Source: Himantopus leucocephalus (taxonomy: Eukaryota > Chordata > Aves > Charadriiformes > Recurvirostridae). Taken from it: 64,000 nucleotides of DNA. The notes below the pieces were generated by a model. That model had not been told where the DNA came from, did no database searches, and saw only the letters and a list, made by a program, of their open reading frames with translations. The translations under genes and the position numbers were made by a program. Of this stretch, positions 35,859-48,404 are shown piece by piece. Location of the stretch: the NCBI GenBank assembly GCA_003993805.1, contig RSEF01000017.1:8247111-8311110 (forward strand), read 5' to 3'. Each line of letters starts with the position of its first letter. Within the stretch, counting starts at the first letter, position 1.

Positions 35859-37609
35859 GGCGGAGGCGGCGGGGGGCGAGGGGAGCGGGCTGCGGCCGGC
35901 CGGGAGCGCCGGGGGTCCCGCCGGCGGCGGGCGGGGCCTGGCCGGGGGTGGGGGGACAAGCCTGGCAAAGGCAGAGGGACCCGGAAGGTCGTTTCCGACG
36001 TCCACCGGGCCGGGCAGCAAACACCGCTGAGGGGGTGGCGGGTTCGGTTCGTCACCGCCCGCAGGGCCTGGGCTTGGGCCTAGTCCTGAGGGAGCTGGGG
36101 CACGGATCAGCTGCAGAGCGTTCAGCGGTGCCTGGGGGAAGAGCGTGGCAAAGGTTTCTCCAAGTCAGGCGCCCGTTGGGCCTTTCATGGCTGCGAGCGG
36201 AGCGCGGTTTGGTGGCGAGGGCGATCCCGCGTGTGGGCTCGAGGGGCAGATCCAGGCCTGCTCCGCGTCACGGGCAGTGACACTCTGGGAGTCCATGTCC
36301 CGGGAGAGCCCGCGGCGCTCCGGCCTCTGCTCCAGGGGGAGACCGTGCGTCTCCCAGGGCCTCACCCCGCCGAAGGGGCTCAGGCGCTTTTAGAAAAGAA
36401 TAGATCAGTGACCCAGACATCTGGGGAAGCCAGAAAAATCCAGAAAGTTTCTAAAAAAACAAACAGGTGGAGGAAAATTCAAAAGCAGTATGTAAAAATA
36501 AGGAAAAGAAAGTTCCTCCCCACTGTTTTCTCTTAGGTTTAATTAGGAATTACTTTCCGTAATGGAAAGAATACATAACTTTGTCATTGGCTCCCTGCCC
36601 TGCTTGCTGTCTAGGCACTACCGCGGTGGAAAAACATTAAATAATAACAACTGAAGCCATCTGCCAGTGCTCAGGCCCGCCACACCGCACAGGCAGTTGA
36701 GGCACCAGGCCAAATACCTCCCAGCGTCCCAACGGCCTCGCTGATGCGCGCTCTGTTTTGCATTCTCCCCGTTCGCCTGTGGCAGCGCCTGCCCTGCAGA
36801 GCAGTTTTATTCTGCAAATACAATGAGGGGCCTGAGGTGCAGGATGTACATCAAGGGGAAATTATAGGCAAGGTAATAAGTGGCGGTGTACTCCTAGCAA
36901 ATTGCCATTTCTGTGTCTCCCACGTCCCTTCTGGTGGGAGGAAGAAGGGGAGGTGCAAAGCTGATACATTTTCCCAATAGCATGAAACTGGGAACATCTG
37001 TTCAGTGACTAAATAAGCGGGAGAGCCACGTTCCCTTTATTCCCCTCCGCCATTGCCTGGGACTGGAGCCACAGCCCAGAGATGGGAGTTTCAGCCCAAG
37101 CAACAAAATTATGAAGGTACTTTGGCTTTTCAGCTTTGCCTTGGAAAATTATGGGGATGCTGCTGAACGCAAGTGCTGCAAAGAGGGGGGCTGCAGGCAT
37201 CCTGCAGGAACCCCTCAGGGTGGAAAAGGTCTTTCCTAGCCTCCAGAAAAGCCCAGGCAGCTCCACTGAGCGATCCCACAACCCAAACCCATATGTGAAA
37301 GGGTTGCGACGCAGCAGCATCAGTGCCGAGACTGACCCTTTTCTTTTCTTGGATCAGGACGACAAAAAAAGCAAGACGGCCCTATTCAGTTTTCCGTCTG
37401 AAATATTTTGACCCCTTCGCTGCTTAAATGAATGTGTATCTTCCTGAAAAATAAACTGTCCTCAGGTCAGGCATGAATTGAAGCTTTGACATTCAAAGAG
37501 GTAAGATCCTGAAGGAGCGCTTGTAGTTCAGCCCGAAGGGAACCCGCCCACAACACTCCGGCAGCGCTCTGGGCTGTATTTCTTTCCTGTGCTAATTTTA
37601 CTAAAGACA

Positions 37610-38200
37610 CAACTCATATTCCTGTTGATTGAACAGTTTTGTGTTGACAGCGTTGAAGATTTGTGATGAAACTTATCATCAGCCCAGAGAGCGGGCCATT
37701 AGTACTAGTCACAGCGGCCAGCTAGTGCTGATATATTTTATGGCACGCTTCGAAGACAAACATACACATTTATATGTCACTTGTTGCAATATAAATGCTA
37801 ACTTGTACTTCTTTCAAAACTTTTAATGAATTGTATACATTTCACAAGATTTATAGCATGAACCGAATGGCTCAAAATATTACTTTAAACATATTTGCCA
37901 CTTTGGCATCAGAACAAAAAAAATCTGGAAGATATTGCGTTTTGAAATAAATCATAAATATATGCATCTTAAAAGAGTTTATTTTGGTCATTAATAGTCG
38001 ATGGGCCCCCCCAGTGCAGGATTTAAAGTTAAATTATGCAAAATCAAAAACAAACCTTATAATACTTAATCAAACATGCATAAAACTGTCAGGGCCAAAT
38101 AAATTCTCTCAATTAACTTGCTTCAGATTGTGATTGCATTTACTAATTTAATCAACACTAGAATAATTTGGAGACTGGGTAATGATAAATTACTATGGTG
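37610..38200. other. AT-rich island, candidate conserved non-coding element
   Basis: About 600 bases of AT-rich, non-repetitive sequence with many homeodomain-type cores, such as 'gcatttactaatttaatcaacac' near 38135 and 'gggtaatgataaattac' near 38177. It begins about 2 kb upstream of the TMEM250 promoter. No coding signal. Confidence 0.25.
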
Positions 38201-39445
38201 CTGCACATGAAGGGCCACTAAGGTAGTGTGCTGAGACAAGAATGCGAGAAACGCTGTCTGGGCTGAGAGCAAAAAAGTAGCAGCTGAGTCGTCACAATCA
38301 TTTTATAATGGAAACATTTTCTTATTCCCATTTTGGGGGGGAAATTTTTCCAGTGAAGACTTTAAACGCCTGTTATGGAGAGACCTTGTCTGGTTGAATG
38401 ACTTCAGTGTTAGCCCACGGAGTCAATCTCATTTCAGTCTGAGATGAGTGGAGAAGTCAAACCTACGTAGGCATTCCCTCCACATTTTTTACTCATTTTG
38501 TGAATGTGATCTTTACACAAGGCTGCTCTGAACAACTGCGACTTCCAGCCCTGCTTTCTGGCACGGATTCACACTTCGGCCTCGGTCAAGTCATTTAGGC
38601 TGGAGCTGGCGTAACAACCCTGTAATACTGAGATGTCCTTTAGCTCAATCCTTTTGCGCTTTGAGTGGATCTGCACTTACAATAAAATGGGTCTGACCCC
38701 TGTCTAGAAAAAGCTTTCAATACTATTACTTGTGGAGAGCTAAACATCTCATTTTTGCAAGTGTAAGCAAGGCTTTATGGAGAGGTTCCCATTTACAGGA
38801 TCATGTGAAGGAGGGTGTAAGGTATTCAACCCTAAATAATAGCTGGACTTCTGAAAATCAGACCTTTATTTGGTCTTTAACCTTTCTGCACCTGTTTTAC
38901 AAAAAATAACAGTGTCCATATACTGTAGGAATGAACTCCTCATTGCGAAAGTCTCCCTCTCTCTCTGTCTGTCTTATTTTCTCTCTCTCTCTGCAAAATA
39001 TACTTTCCAGACACTAACTGACTATTTTTGTCACTTTTTATTTGAAATGGGCACTGTGCTTTATATATGCGTAGCACCTAGCGCTATTGGTCACCAGTAG
39101 AAATCAGTAAATAAAAATCTGCGTGCTGAAAATTATATCCAGCAAGATAGCTAACAAGTTTCCTTCGGTGACCCAGAAACAACTAGTTCCGCAGTAATTC
39201 TATAGCAATATAGATAGCCATAATTCTTAAGGTCTTAAAGATAATAAATGTGTTAACATGATATTTTTCAAACTAGCATTCACTGCTGCCTTCCAGTCGT
39301 ATCCAAAAACACCATTTGAAAGCAACGGCATCTCGTGCACATTCCCTTGGGCTCTGCTGAGCCAGCCTGTAACGCTGAAATATAAGAAATTAAGGAATTA
39401 ATTCTTGCCTTTTCCTTAAAGGAGATTTAGGGTCAAGTCTGGGCC

Positions 39446-40339
39446 TTAAATTTTAAATGCAATCGATCCTCCCTGCAGATCTGAAGTCCAAAAGCCTGTG
39501 AAATAATTTTTCCTTATTACTTCTTTCCAGATCTCATCTTTTAGCTGAAATGTCAGCTTTAATCTGTTTGAAGAGATTTGCATGTGGTAAATAATAATGC
39601 AGTATATTAGACTAATCAAATAAAAATGTGTGTAGCAGAAAGTGGAACTAATTCCCACTTCTGCAGCACTGCAATACCGGCGCGCAGCCCCCGAGCAGCG
39701 CTCGGAGCCCCGGGACGTCAGCGGGGCTGCGAGGCGGCAGCCTCGGCTCGTGGTGATATTGGGGGTTTCGGCAGCGTTGGACACCGAGGAGGTGCGTGCG
39801 GTACAGGCATCACCGCACCCCCGACTCAGACACACGCTGCAAAGCTGGAAAGCAGCAGTGCCAGGTACAAATGGAAACCTCAGCGCAGATGGTAAAGCTG
39901 CAGAGCACAATGAGGGCAGGCTGCCGTGTCCCCGCAGGAATCCTCCCTCCTGTAATACTTTTATAGATATATATTTTACAGGTGACTTGCGAAATATAAA
40001 ACTAGACCAGTCTGCAGTTTCTAAAGAAATAAATGATGCACGGTTCGTGTGAGGCATGGTGAGACAGTAATGTTTGATGTATTCAATATACGTGACACGT
40101 CGGCATGCTTTCTGGCATAATAATCTGCCCAGTGCTGCCGCCAGCCTTCCCTGCACTAAAAAGCCGGCAAGCCCTGGGGATGCGTGGTGGGGCTGGGGGC
40201 AGCCTGCCTCCCGTCTGCCCCTGCAAACTGCTCCCTCCCCGCCGCAGGAGACAGGACAGAACAAGAAGGACCGGTGCCAGTGTGGGTGGGATCCCACTGA
40301 AGCCACAAAAAGTTGATATACATAAAAAATTGGTGTCAT
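39446..40339 (-). other. Longest open frame in the window (297 codons), unassigned
   Basis: The frame stays open for 297 codons through DNA that is only moderately GC-rich. The translation shows no signal peptide, no repeated domain, no clear membrane topology and no motif I can assign. Composition changes along it in step with the DNA (an Ala/Arg-rich middle, a Phe/Ile/Tyr-rich end), as expected of a chance frame. The octamer at 39576-39583 lies inside it. I would not annotate it as a gene. Confidence 0.08.
39530..39630. promoter_or_regulatory. Candidate regulatory island with POU octamer
   Basis: A perfect ATTTGCAT octamer at 39576-39583 is followed within 50 bases by 'ggtaaataataatgcag' and 'attagactaatcaaataaa', so POU- and homeodomain-type words are tightly grouped. 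Function is inferred from motif clustering alone. Confidence 0.25.
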
Positions 40340-41848
40340 CCCGTAGTGGGGGCGCTTAACTGCCCCGATAACGTAGCGAAAGACAGAGCCTCACCAGCCC
40401 GGCTGTACCCCCACCTCTGGAGAATGGGGAGTTATTTTAGAGATGCTGGAGTCATGGAAAGATTGCTGCTGACCTCCGGGGGCTGGAGCAGGAGCCAGCT
40501 GCACACATATGGTGGGTGAGAAACTGTCTCTAAAACAAATGAAAATAGAATCGGCCGCTCTGCCAGGGACAGGACTGCTGCCAAAGCTTGTTGCTGCATC
40601 ATGTTGGCTAGCCCCGATCTGGCTGATGTCAGAAACTGCCTATTATGCAGAAAACTCTCATGGAGAAGTGTCATTATTGCCTTCTGTTCATTTGTAGGCC
40701 AGGTCTAATGTAGGCACGAGGTGTTAAAACAGACCCAATCCGTATCTGCCTTGCGAAGCTGAGGTTTGGCGGGCAGGCGCGGGAAGCCTCCCAGCTCCTC
40801 TGGCTCTGCCAAGCACTTCTCAGAGGCTGATATTTCGGGGCAAAGTAACACCTTTTCTCTGGGAATCTCAGCTGCCTGGTTTTCCATTCATTAATAACGT
40901 GTCTCAAATCATATGGTAGTAGCAGACGGGTCTTCTTAAACTCATTGCATAGACCCGTCAGGAGATCTATCTGCTCTAGGGTCATTTTAGCAACCTGTCC
41001 CCTGGGTCAGCGGCAGAGCTGGGGCATGTCTCGTCTCTAGCATTTCCAGTGCCCCCATCTCTATTTTCAGAGGTATTTTAACAGCCCAGGAGGGTGCTCA
41101 GCACCACACCGGCGCTTAGAGCAGAAAGGCTTTGGGGCAGGGAGTTTGCGACAGGAGCACACCATAGCTCTGCAGATGAATAGCAGCACCACCGGCAGCT
41201 AAATGCTAATAACCACCCTGGGAGCCCTGCACGGGGCAGAATGTGGGGACGCACATCCAGCTCTTCAGTGAGCAAACACAGACAGATCTCACTCCATCAT
41301 TCCCCAGCAATTTCCTGGAGAAAAACAGATGGCGAGGAAAAACCACCACCACCAAGATATCCAGGCAGACTCGAGCTTTTACCCCAGCCAGTTCTCCTCC
41401 CATCCCTCTTCCGATGCTTAAGCCCCAGTTATCCACCACCTGCATCCAGGGAAAGGGCAGACGCTCGGGGAAGATGGAGAGTGACAGGAGAGGGCAGAGA
41501 CAAACCTTCGCTCGGCAAAGGTGTATTTCGCGAGTTCCCCCCCGCCTCCGTCCCTCCGGTGTGAATCAATGAAGCCATCTACTCTGGGCATTGGCTAAAT
41601 GTCAAATTTAGAGGCAGCGTTCATTTTTCTGAGATCAATGGAAAGCAGAGTTTGCCTATATTTCTTAAGCATCGCTACAGAGCATCAGTCAGTGCCCAAA
41701 CCCCCCCGCTCGCCGGGATGAGCTGTGATGGCACCATTTTCATCACTAGGGGGTTCACTGGGCCGGGAATCCACCAGCGCTTTTCCTTAGGGTGCACAAA
41801 ATATGTCCATAATGTTTTAAGGTATTACTGTAAGAGTTCTTTTTATTT

Positions 41849-41867
41849 TATATATATATATATATAT
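41849..41867. repeat. (TA)n microsatellite
   Basis: About nine TA units, followed by a T-run and then directly by the CpG-rich segment near 41.9 kb. Confidence 0.9.
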
Positions 41868-41962
41868 TTACTTTTTTTTAAACCAGCCGGGAAGAGCAGG
41901 TGAGTGTCTCCCACACCGAAACCTCAAGCGCAGAACCTCCCACCTCGGGAAGGGCATCGCCC

Positions 41963-41996
41963 CGACGTGTCACCCGCCGTCCCCGCGACGTGTCAC
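41963..41996. repeat. Two-copy repeat of CGACGTGTCAC, period 23
   Basis: CGACGTGTCAC at 41963-41973 and again at 41986-41996. Each copy carries an ACGTG core like those of CRE, USF or HIF-type sites, so the pair may be a doubled binding site. Chance duplication in GC-rich DNA is possible. Confidence 0.6.
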
Positions 41997-42164
41997 CGGC
42001 GGTCCCCGGGCCGTGGGCACCCCCCGGGGGCGGGGGGGTGGGGGTGCTCGGTGTCCCCCCGGGCCGTGGCGGAGCGCGGGGCTGTGCCTGCGGCCGCCTC
42101 CCGCCTGGCGGTGCTCCTGCCCCGGGGATGCTGCTGCGGCGCCGGCGGCGGCGAGACAGAAGCG

Positions 42165-42193
42165 GGGAGGGAGAGGGAGAGGGAGAGGGGGGG
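42165..42193. repeat. (GGGAGA)n purine tract
   Basis: A short tandem tract of GGGAGA units running into G and A runs, at the right edge of the CpG island. All-purine strands of this type can adopt triplex or quadruplex structures. Confidence 0.8.
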
Positions 42194-43289
42194 AAAAAAA
42201 GCAACTCCAAAAAATTCCGAGCTTTGAATTGAGGGCGTTAGGCAGCGCGAAGCCTCTTCTGCCAGACTTTGCAAAGCCCCTCTGCAGAGAAGGGGTGTCC
42301 ACCGGGCACGGTCCCCCTCTCCTCCCTCCCAGGGCGGTGGGTGTCCTGGGGCCCGTCCCTCCTGATGTACCAAAGGTGCGGGATGGGAACGGGGTGCATG
42401 CGGGAAGGACCCTCGGCGGGAACCCCCTGCAGCCCTCCGAGCCATCTCCGCCTCCGGTTCCTGGGGGATAAACCAAACTCTCCCACCTGTGTTGGGCAAA
42501 CGGTTCCCTTTGTCCCTTTTGCTCAGCTGAATTCGTCCCTGTGCTCGCAGGGGAATCGGCACTGCCTGCCCAAGGTGTCTGAGCAAGAGCATTTAGAAAA
42601 ACGCTTTGCTGACAGTTTGAGAGAAACTTCTGGTGCTCAGTACATTTCAGGAGTGTTTTTGACATTGCTCATCCTTAAACTGTGTCGTGCAAAGGGGAAA
42701 ATGACTTTCCAGCATCGTAACAGCAGCAACATCCATATCAACAAAAATGATCCAGAAAAAAGGAGCAAAGGATCTATAAAACAAAACTGTCTTCAAATAT
42801 ATCCAAAATTAATAGCAGTGTCTTTTCAAACTAGGGGAAAACGGTTGCAATGAGATAAAGCTGATTTTGCTGTAGATCAGAGCACTGCCCCCCTCTTTAT
42901 AATCACCCCTGAAGTGGGAAAATGTGGATCTCCATGACAAAGTTGCACGTCCATCAGTAAGGAATATCATTTTATCTCTGTGGGGAGCACAGGAATAAGA
43001 GCTGAGAACATTGCTTCCAAAAACGCAACACTGAAGTCCACTGAATGGAGGTATTTCGCTGGCGGGTGCCCCTGCAGCACCCTGCTCAGGGAGCGCGGCA
43101 GGCTGAATCGTGCTCCTGTCTCCCTGACTTTCCTGAATTTGTTGCCTGTAACTTAATGGTGCAACATTTGGCAAGCAAGAACATGGAGGAGACAAAAACC
43201 CAAAGCCCTCATCAATCACAGCCTGGCTCCTGGTACAATTAGCAAGTTCTATTATCTTAAGAATGACACTTGTAGCACAGAGCAAAGCA

Positions 43290-43510
43290 AGGCGCACCTA
43301 ATATTATAATACTGCATGTAAAAAAGGGAAGGCTTGAATTGCATTAGCATTGCATTAGATTCCCATGACTTTTTATATCAGCACTTGTGAGTTATTTATG
43401 AATTCATTTATTTACAAGGACAGCCCTTTCTGCATTCAGTTGCCATGGTTGCTTTAACTCCTGTATCCTATTAATTCTGGATGTTATGAAATAAATATAG
43501 ATCAGACGAT
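43290..43510. other. AT-rich island, candidate conserved non-coding element
   Basis: Contains 'cctaatattataatactgcatg', a near-duplicate 'gcattagcattgcattag' and 'atttatgaattcatttatttac'. It is AT-rich and non-coding, and directly precedes a T-rich low-complexity tract at about 43516-43550. Confidence 0.25.
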
Positions 43511-44349
43511 CATTGTGTGGTGGGTTTTTTTGTTATTATTATTCTTATTTTACAGTTTCATTCCCTGTGTCCTGGCTAGAAAGGCTTTAACACCAGGCAT
43601 CTCTCCGGAGCATCCACTGCCAGATGGCCGGGGAGGGGATGTTGGGGCAATTCACAGAGCTCTCCCCCCGGCCAGTCCCTTCTGCCACAGAAACACGGCC
43701 CGGGCTGGGGTGAAACGCGGCAGCTGATTCCTAGCACTGAGCCACCCGCTTCAGTTTAAGGCAGCAAGTGGAGAGCGGAGCTGGGAGTGAAAAGGGAATT
43801 CAGCGAGGGCAAGTGTTAGCGTGCCAGCCCGTCTGCGTAGCACCACGAGGCATCGGGCACCTTCGCCTTTGGGAACTGCCGCAAAAGCTTTCATGATGTG
43901 GGTTAAGACTTCCTACCTTCACCCTGCAAATAGTCCGTTTGCAAAAAACATGGTTATCCAAGAGTACCAAAGCAGGCACAGCCCCAGAGAGACCCCGGAG
44001 GGTTTCTTGTGTCACCTCAGAGAGATCAGAGCGCGTTTCAGCACGCGAGTCTCACCTGCAGCCATTGCCCCGGCTCCTTTTTGAAGGAGGAGGTCGCTTT
44101 GGTTGCCCTGTTAGCTGAGAGACACGGAGTGACTTAATTTTACAAGGGTGAGAGCTTTGAGGCTGCTGCCCCTTACAGCCAGGAATTGCCATCAGCCCCC
44201 CACGGAGCGGGAATGCCCCGGGAGGCTCAGGGGTTTGGCTGCCCAAGAAGGAGCTTGTGTTTTGCCCCTTGCACAGGGCAAAGGTGCCGTTCGGGGAGGA
44301 GGATGGTCCTGGAGCCAGGATCCCAAAGCCAACATGCTGGAAGTGTTTT

Positions 44350-44440
44350 CTAATAGAATTCCACGAGAAAATTAAATCAATTACTGAGTCTAATAAAGCT
44401 CTCAAGGTTTTTAATTAAACTAAGTTTTAATTAAAGCAGC
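44350..44440. other. AT-rich island with paired TTTTAATTAAA words
   Basis: 'gtttttaattaaactaagttttaattaaagc' at about 44407-44437 gives two TTTTAATTAAA words 17 bases apart, each a palindromic homeodomain core (TTAATTAA). 'aaatcaattactgagtctaataaag' lies just before. LIM- and paired-type homeodomains favour such cores. Confidence 0.3.
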
Positions 44441-45418
44441 AGGAACCCCTGCTCTTTTGATATTCTGCCTCAGACCCCAGAGGATTGCAACTCCTTTTTG
44501 TAATTTACACGGGCTGGATCAATCACTGGAGTCACCAAAATGTGAGAACTTTGTCAATTTTATGGGGTGAAATACTGTACCTCAGGCTGGGAAGTGCGGC
44601 AGCTGAGGGCTGGGGGAGGCGTACGGCTTGGGGTGACCCCTCCTGGCCCCGGCGGAGGGGAAGGAGCATCAGCCTGAGCTGGTACCGCCCTGGGACAAAA
44701 CTCCTGCCGTCTAATCCAGGAGGCTGCTCTTAGCGGGAAGTTATAAGAGCTCAGTAATTCCCCCGTGCCACGTCAGAGCCGGTACTTTTGCCTCCTACAA
44801 GAACATGCCCCACTCTCCCCCCCGGCAGTGCCTGTCCCAGGCGGTGGCTCTGCCATGGGGCACCCCAGCAGCGCCGCTCCAGGAGACAGGCAGGAAAACT
44901 CCGGGCAAACCAGACCCACCTCCTCCAACCTGGACATCTGGTAAGTGGCCCCAGAATGTTCTGCCTCTATTTTAGTCTTGTTTTGTACACAATATGCCCA
45001 AAACATGCTTTATTTCTTAAGGAGATAAGGATCTTTATGTAACCCATTTTTCCTTAACGCTAAGTCCTTTGTCAGGATTAAAGAATCCTAAAACATCTGT
45101 ACGGGCTTGGGTGGCAGATGTATAGAGAAAGCAGCCTAAAATAACATGGAATATTAACCTACTAAATGAGGTATTAAAAAAAAATAGAACAAAAGGACCC
45201 TCTTGCATTCTTAGTTACAGCCAATTCCCGACCCCGGCTACCACGATGCAGGTGGATAACAACAGTGTGCCGTCTGCGGAGATTTCCATCTGAATCGCCC
45301 AAGAATTTTTATCTGATGCCAGAACTCAACTTTGCCAGGAGTCCCGGCATCACCGGAGGAGCGGAGATGCCCCGGCGAGGTGTGTTGGGTCCTGCCGAGC
45401 CGCCGCGGGGCTGCACCC

Positions 45419-45468
45419 ACCCATCCATCCATCCATCCATCCATCCATCCATCCATCCGTCCGTCTGT
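45419..45468. repeat. (CCAT)n microsatellite
   Basis: About nine perfect CCAT units followed by degenerate CCGT/CTGT units. Expected to be length-variable between individuals. Confidence 0.95.
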
Positions 45469-46424
45469 CAGGACAGCCGGAGCAGCCGGCTCAAGGCACA
45501 CTGCGTAACGCCTCTGGACAGCAGCAACTTCATTTAAATTTCTTCAATACTACTTAAAAATCAGTCCTTTGTATTAAGCAGACTGATGGACAGACGCTTC
45601 AGATGGGTGGGAGGTTTGTGTGAACAGGAGGAAGTTGAAACTCTTCTCTTGGCCGCATCGTTGTGGAAACGCAGTGCCCCGGCCCCCAGGCCGCCTTTGC
45701 CGGAGGAGGAGCTGCCCTGGGTGGCCAGTGAGAGCCTCCCTCCTGTCTGACTCCCAAACCATTTCCCCTCTTTTTAGTGGAAATAGCATTACTTTTCCTG
45801 CCCAGACCTGTGACACCTCGCTCAGGGAGGTCTCACAGGTCCTCTGTTTGCACCCAGGAAAATTAGGAGTGTGGGGAAGTTAACGCAAGGCTGCATTTGT
45901 CACCTCCAGGTCTGGCTGTGCCCAGCCGACGCGCTCACCTGCACCCGGGAGGATGGTCTACGTAAAACGCCTCAGCGGCGGCTCTGTACCACCTCTCCCG
46001 TCACCTCCCCGGGATGCGGCACCACCGCACGCCCACACTGCCGCAGGGACATCGATAAACGCCAGCGCCCTCCTGGATTTCCCATGACGGTGGCAGCATC
46101 CAGAAGAGGCGAGAGCTTTACTGCTCGCCTCGCTGGAGGGTGACCCAGCTCCTGGGGCAGCCCATGATGGGATTGCAACCAAAGAATGATACGTTTTAAA
46201 GTTTCCCAATTTCACAACCCCCGGACAAGCTACGAAATGGAGCGGTTTCAGAGGGACGAGGGTTTTCCTATGGATGTGTCTCAGCCCCTGTGCCCCCTCC
46301 TCACCCTGTCGTCTTTTGAGTCAAGGCCAAGCCGTGGGAAGGCTGGTGGGCTCCGCGGGCAGGACCTCGGCGGCTGCCGCCTGCTGCGGAGGGTTCCACC
46401 GGAGTTTTCTCTGTGCGTGTGTTT

Positions 46425-46444
46425 GAGAGAAAGAGAGAGAGAGA
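46425..46444. repeat. (GA)n microsatellite
   Basis: Short GA-rich tract with one AA interruption, in otherwise unremarkable intergenic DNA. Confidence 0.85.
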
Positions 46445-47190
46445 TGTTTACGTGAGTTTTCTAAAATCAGCAATGAAGAAAAAAACATAGCAGGGAGAAG
46501 ATGAGAGCCTCCCATGTTTCCAGTGAAAATACACTGAAGGTCTGAAAATAACCTAGAAAAAATGTGTGCAACACCTTGCAGGGCGGGAAGTGCTCAGTGC
46601 CGAGCAATATTAATTCCACTTGTTCAGCCTGGAAGTCAGCGTGACCTGGCTGGGGCGGCTCAGGGCTTGGTCACTCGGGTTTATGGTCTCGTCTCTGGCG
46701 TATTGTATTTCTTCGCCCTTCATTTTTACAGATTACTGCAGGGAGCACCTCTTTTGACTAAACAATTTGTCCTTCTGTTAAGGAAAGAGTTCATGAAAAG
46801 TGCATTTGCCTAAAGACGTCAGCGAGGAGGAGGGGGTGGGCACCTTCACCCCCCGTGTCTGCAGAGGGGCCAAAGGGAAACCGCCTCCGGCTGTGCCCTG
46901 GCAGGGGCTGCCCCAGCAACACCGCAGCCCTGGGAGCCACCATCCTTGTGCCGCTCCCGGCCACCAGCGTGCACAGCCGGGCTCGGACCCCGGGGCCGAG
47001 AGAGCCCCTCTCCAGCCTCACCCAGCGTTGCTGGTCCTGGAGGCACCTCGGCAGCGTTTGAGAGAGCCTGAGAGCCGCCGTCTGCTCCCCAGTGAGGGCA
47101 CATCAGGAACGGCCCCCAGCTAGCCCTGCTCCTGACACCGCTGCCGCTAATCAGGCAGCTCTATGGGTGCTCGTTAGCTTTAACGGCTCG

Positions 47191-47243
47191 GCGTGGATGG
47201 ATGGACGCGTGGATGGATGGACGCTGGGTGCGTGGATGGATGG
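47191..47243. repeat. 16-base tandem repeat built from GGAT units
   Basis: CGTGGATGGATGGACG occurs twice back to back (47192-47207 and 47208-47223), and a third, partial copy follows at 47231-47243 after a short spacer. The unit itself is an expansion of GGAT, complementary in type to the CCAT repeat 1.7 kb to the left. Confidence 0.9.
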
Positions 47244-48404
47244 CTGAGAGCACTCAGTGACTGCTTTCCCAATGTCTTTGCCAATACCCGTGATCAAACC
47301 TGATGCAGATGAAAGTCTCCGGAGCAGGTCAGAAATAACCTGCAGTGCCCCGGCCAGTGAGAGCCCACCGTTAGCAGCCTCTCCTGTCCTCATCTCCCGG
47401 CCCATTTCCAGCGATCCATACAGGTCCCATCAGTCCTGGCCACAGCCGGCTCCCTCCCAGCCAGCCAGCCAAGGCCATTAGTGTGATTACTGGAGGTCGT
47501 GAAGTTCAAACCAAAATGTCAATTTTCATTTGGAAGAATGGTCCCATTTTAGGAGCAAAGGGATTTTTTTTCTCTCTCAAAGAGACCCCGACTGTGAAAT
47601 CATTGCTCCCCAAAGACTTGCAAATTTCTGGCCAGCGAAAGGTGCCAATAGCTGCTGCAGCCAATAAAAAGATTAACAAGGGTCACCGGTGCTTTCCTCT
47701 TTCCCCGCACTCAAAGGCTCTGGGGCCTATTTTGAAGATATTAACCATTGCCTTTACCTTCTGCACGTTCATCACCGGGTTTGGGGTCTTTATGGATTTA
47801 TTGACAGGACATTGCCATTAATCTTACCCGCAGAATGCCAGCCTGGGAGTCACTTAGGTTACATCACCCCTTCAGACAGGAGCATTTAGCCAGAGAAGTT
47901 TTAAAAGGAAGATTGAAATAAGACAAAGTAGGTGGTGAGTGAAGCGGAGCGCTGCTCTGCGGGGCCCTGGGGCAGGGAGAGCCTCCGCCGAGCCGCCTCT
48001 GTGAGTTTGTGAAGGCAAAGACCTGACCTTGGGGAGGCAGCTGGGCTCTGCTCATTGATTCAGCGGGGTCAGGCTGCTACCCCTGTGCTCTCGGGTTAAC
48101 GATCCACATCTGGGGACAACCATTCAGGAGGATGGAGAGCCGGCAAGACGACGGGTGCTGGCCCTGCTCGGAGGGTCCCAAGCAGGGGTGGTATGGTGCG
48201 GTTATTGGAAATCTTAGATGTCTCCTTTCTGGAGAAACTCAAAATAGCTCCAAAAAGCCTCGCTCGCATCAGGCTGCTGGGAACGCGGGGTGGGCTGCTG
48301 GCACCGCGGGGTGGCACAGGGCGATGCTGGGTGGCACATGGTAAGGCTGGGTGGGCTCCTGCCCACCTCGGAGGTGTCATGCTTTTAAAGTGGGCTTTTT
48401 CTTC

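Larger units (their letters stand above)
35190..36090. promoter_or_regulatory. TMEM250: CpG-island promoter of TMEM250, possibly bidirectional
   Basis: The densest CpG region of the window, with GGC/CCG repeats and no TATA box at a sensible position. It spans the predicted first exon of TMEM250. Motifs visible by eye are a palindromic RFX X-box at 35845-35858, an ETS-type 'accggaag' at 35823, an NRF1-like 'atgcgcatgtgc' near 35695 and a 'ggcgtcat' ATF-like word near 35788. Such islands often fire in both directions, but no plus-strand gene was recognised to the right. Confidence 0.8.
41930..42200. promoter_or_regulatory. Second CpG island, orphan
   Basis: A sharply bounded CpG-dense block with CCGG, GCGG and CGGC words, lying between a TA repeat and an A-rich segment. 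A consensus donor 'AGCAG|GTGAGT' occurs on the plus strand just before it (GT at 41900-41901). A 23-base-period pair of 'cgacgtgtcacc' words lies at its left edge. No coding sequence was recognised on either side. It could be the promoter of an unannotated non-coding transcript, an alternative promoter or a distal element. Confidence 0.45.

Noticed and set aside
36231..36980. Plus-strand gene divergent from TMEM250
   Set aside because: Open frames at 36231-36536 and 36744-36980 are short, unrecognised and lack convincing splice sites. A divergent non-coding transcript is possible but unsupported.
45417..45537. Protein-like HPSI repeat in an open frame
   Set aside because: It is the translation of the CCAT microsatellite, not a real repeat protein.
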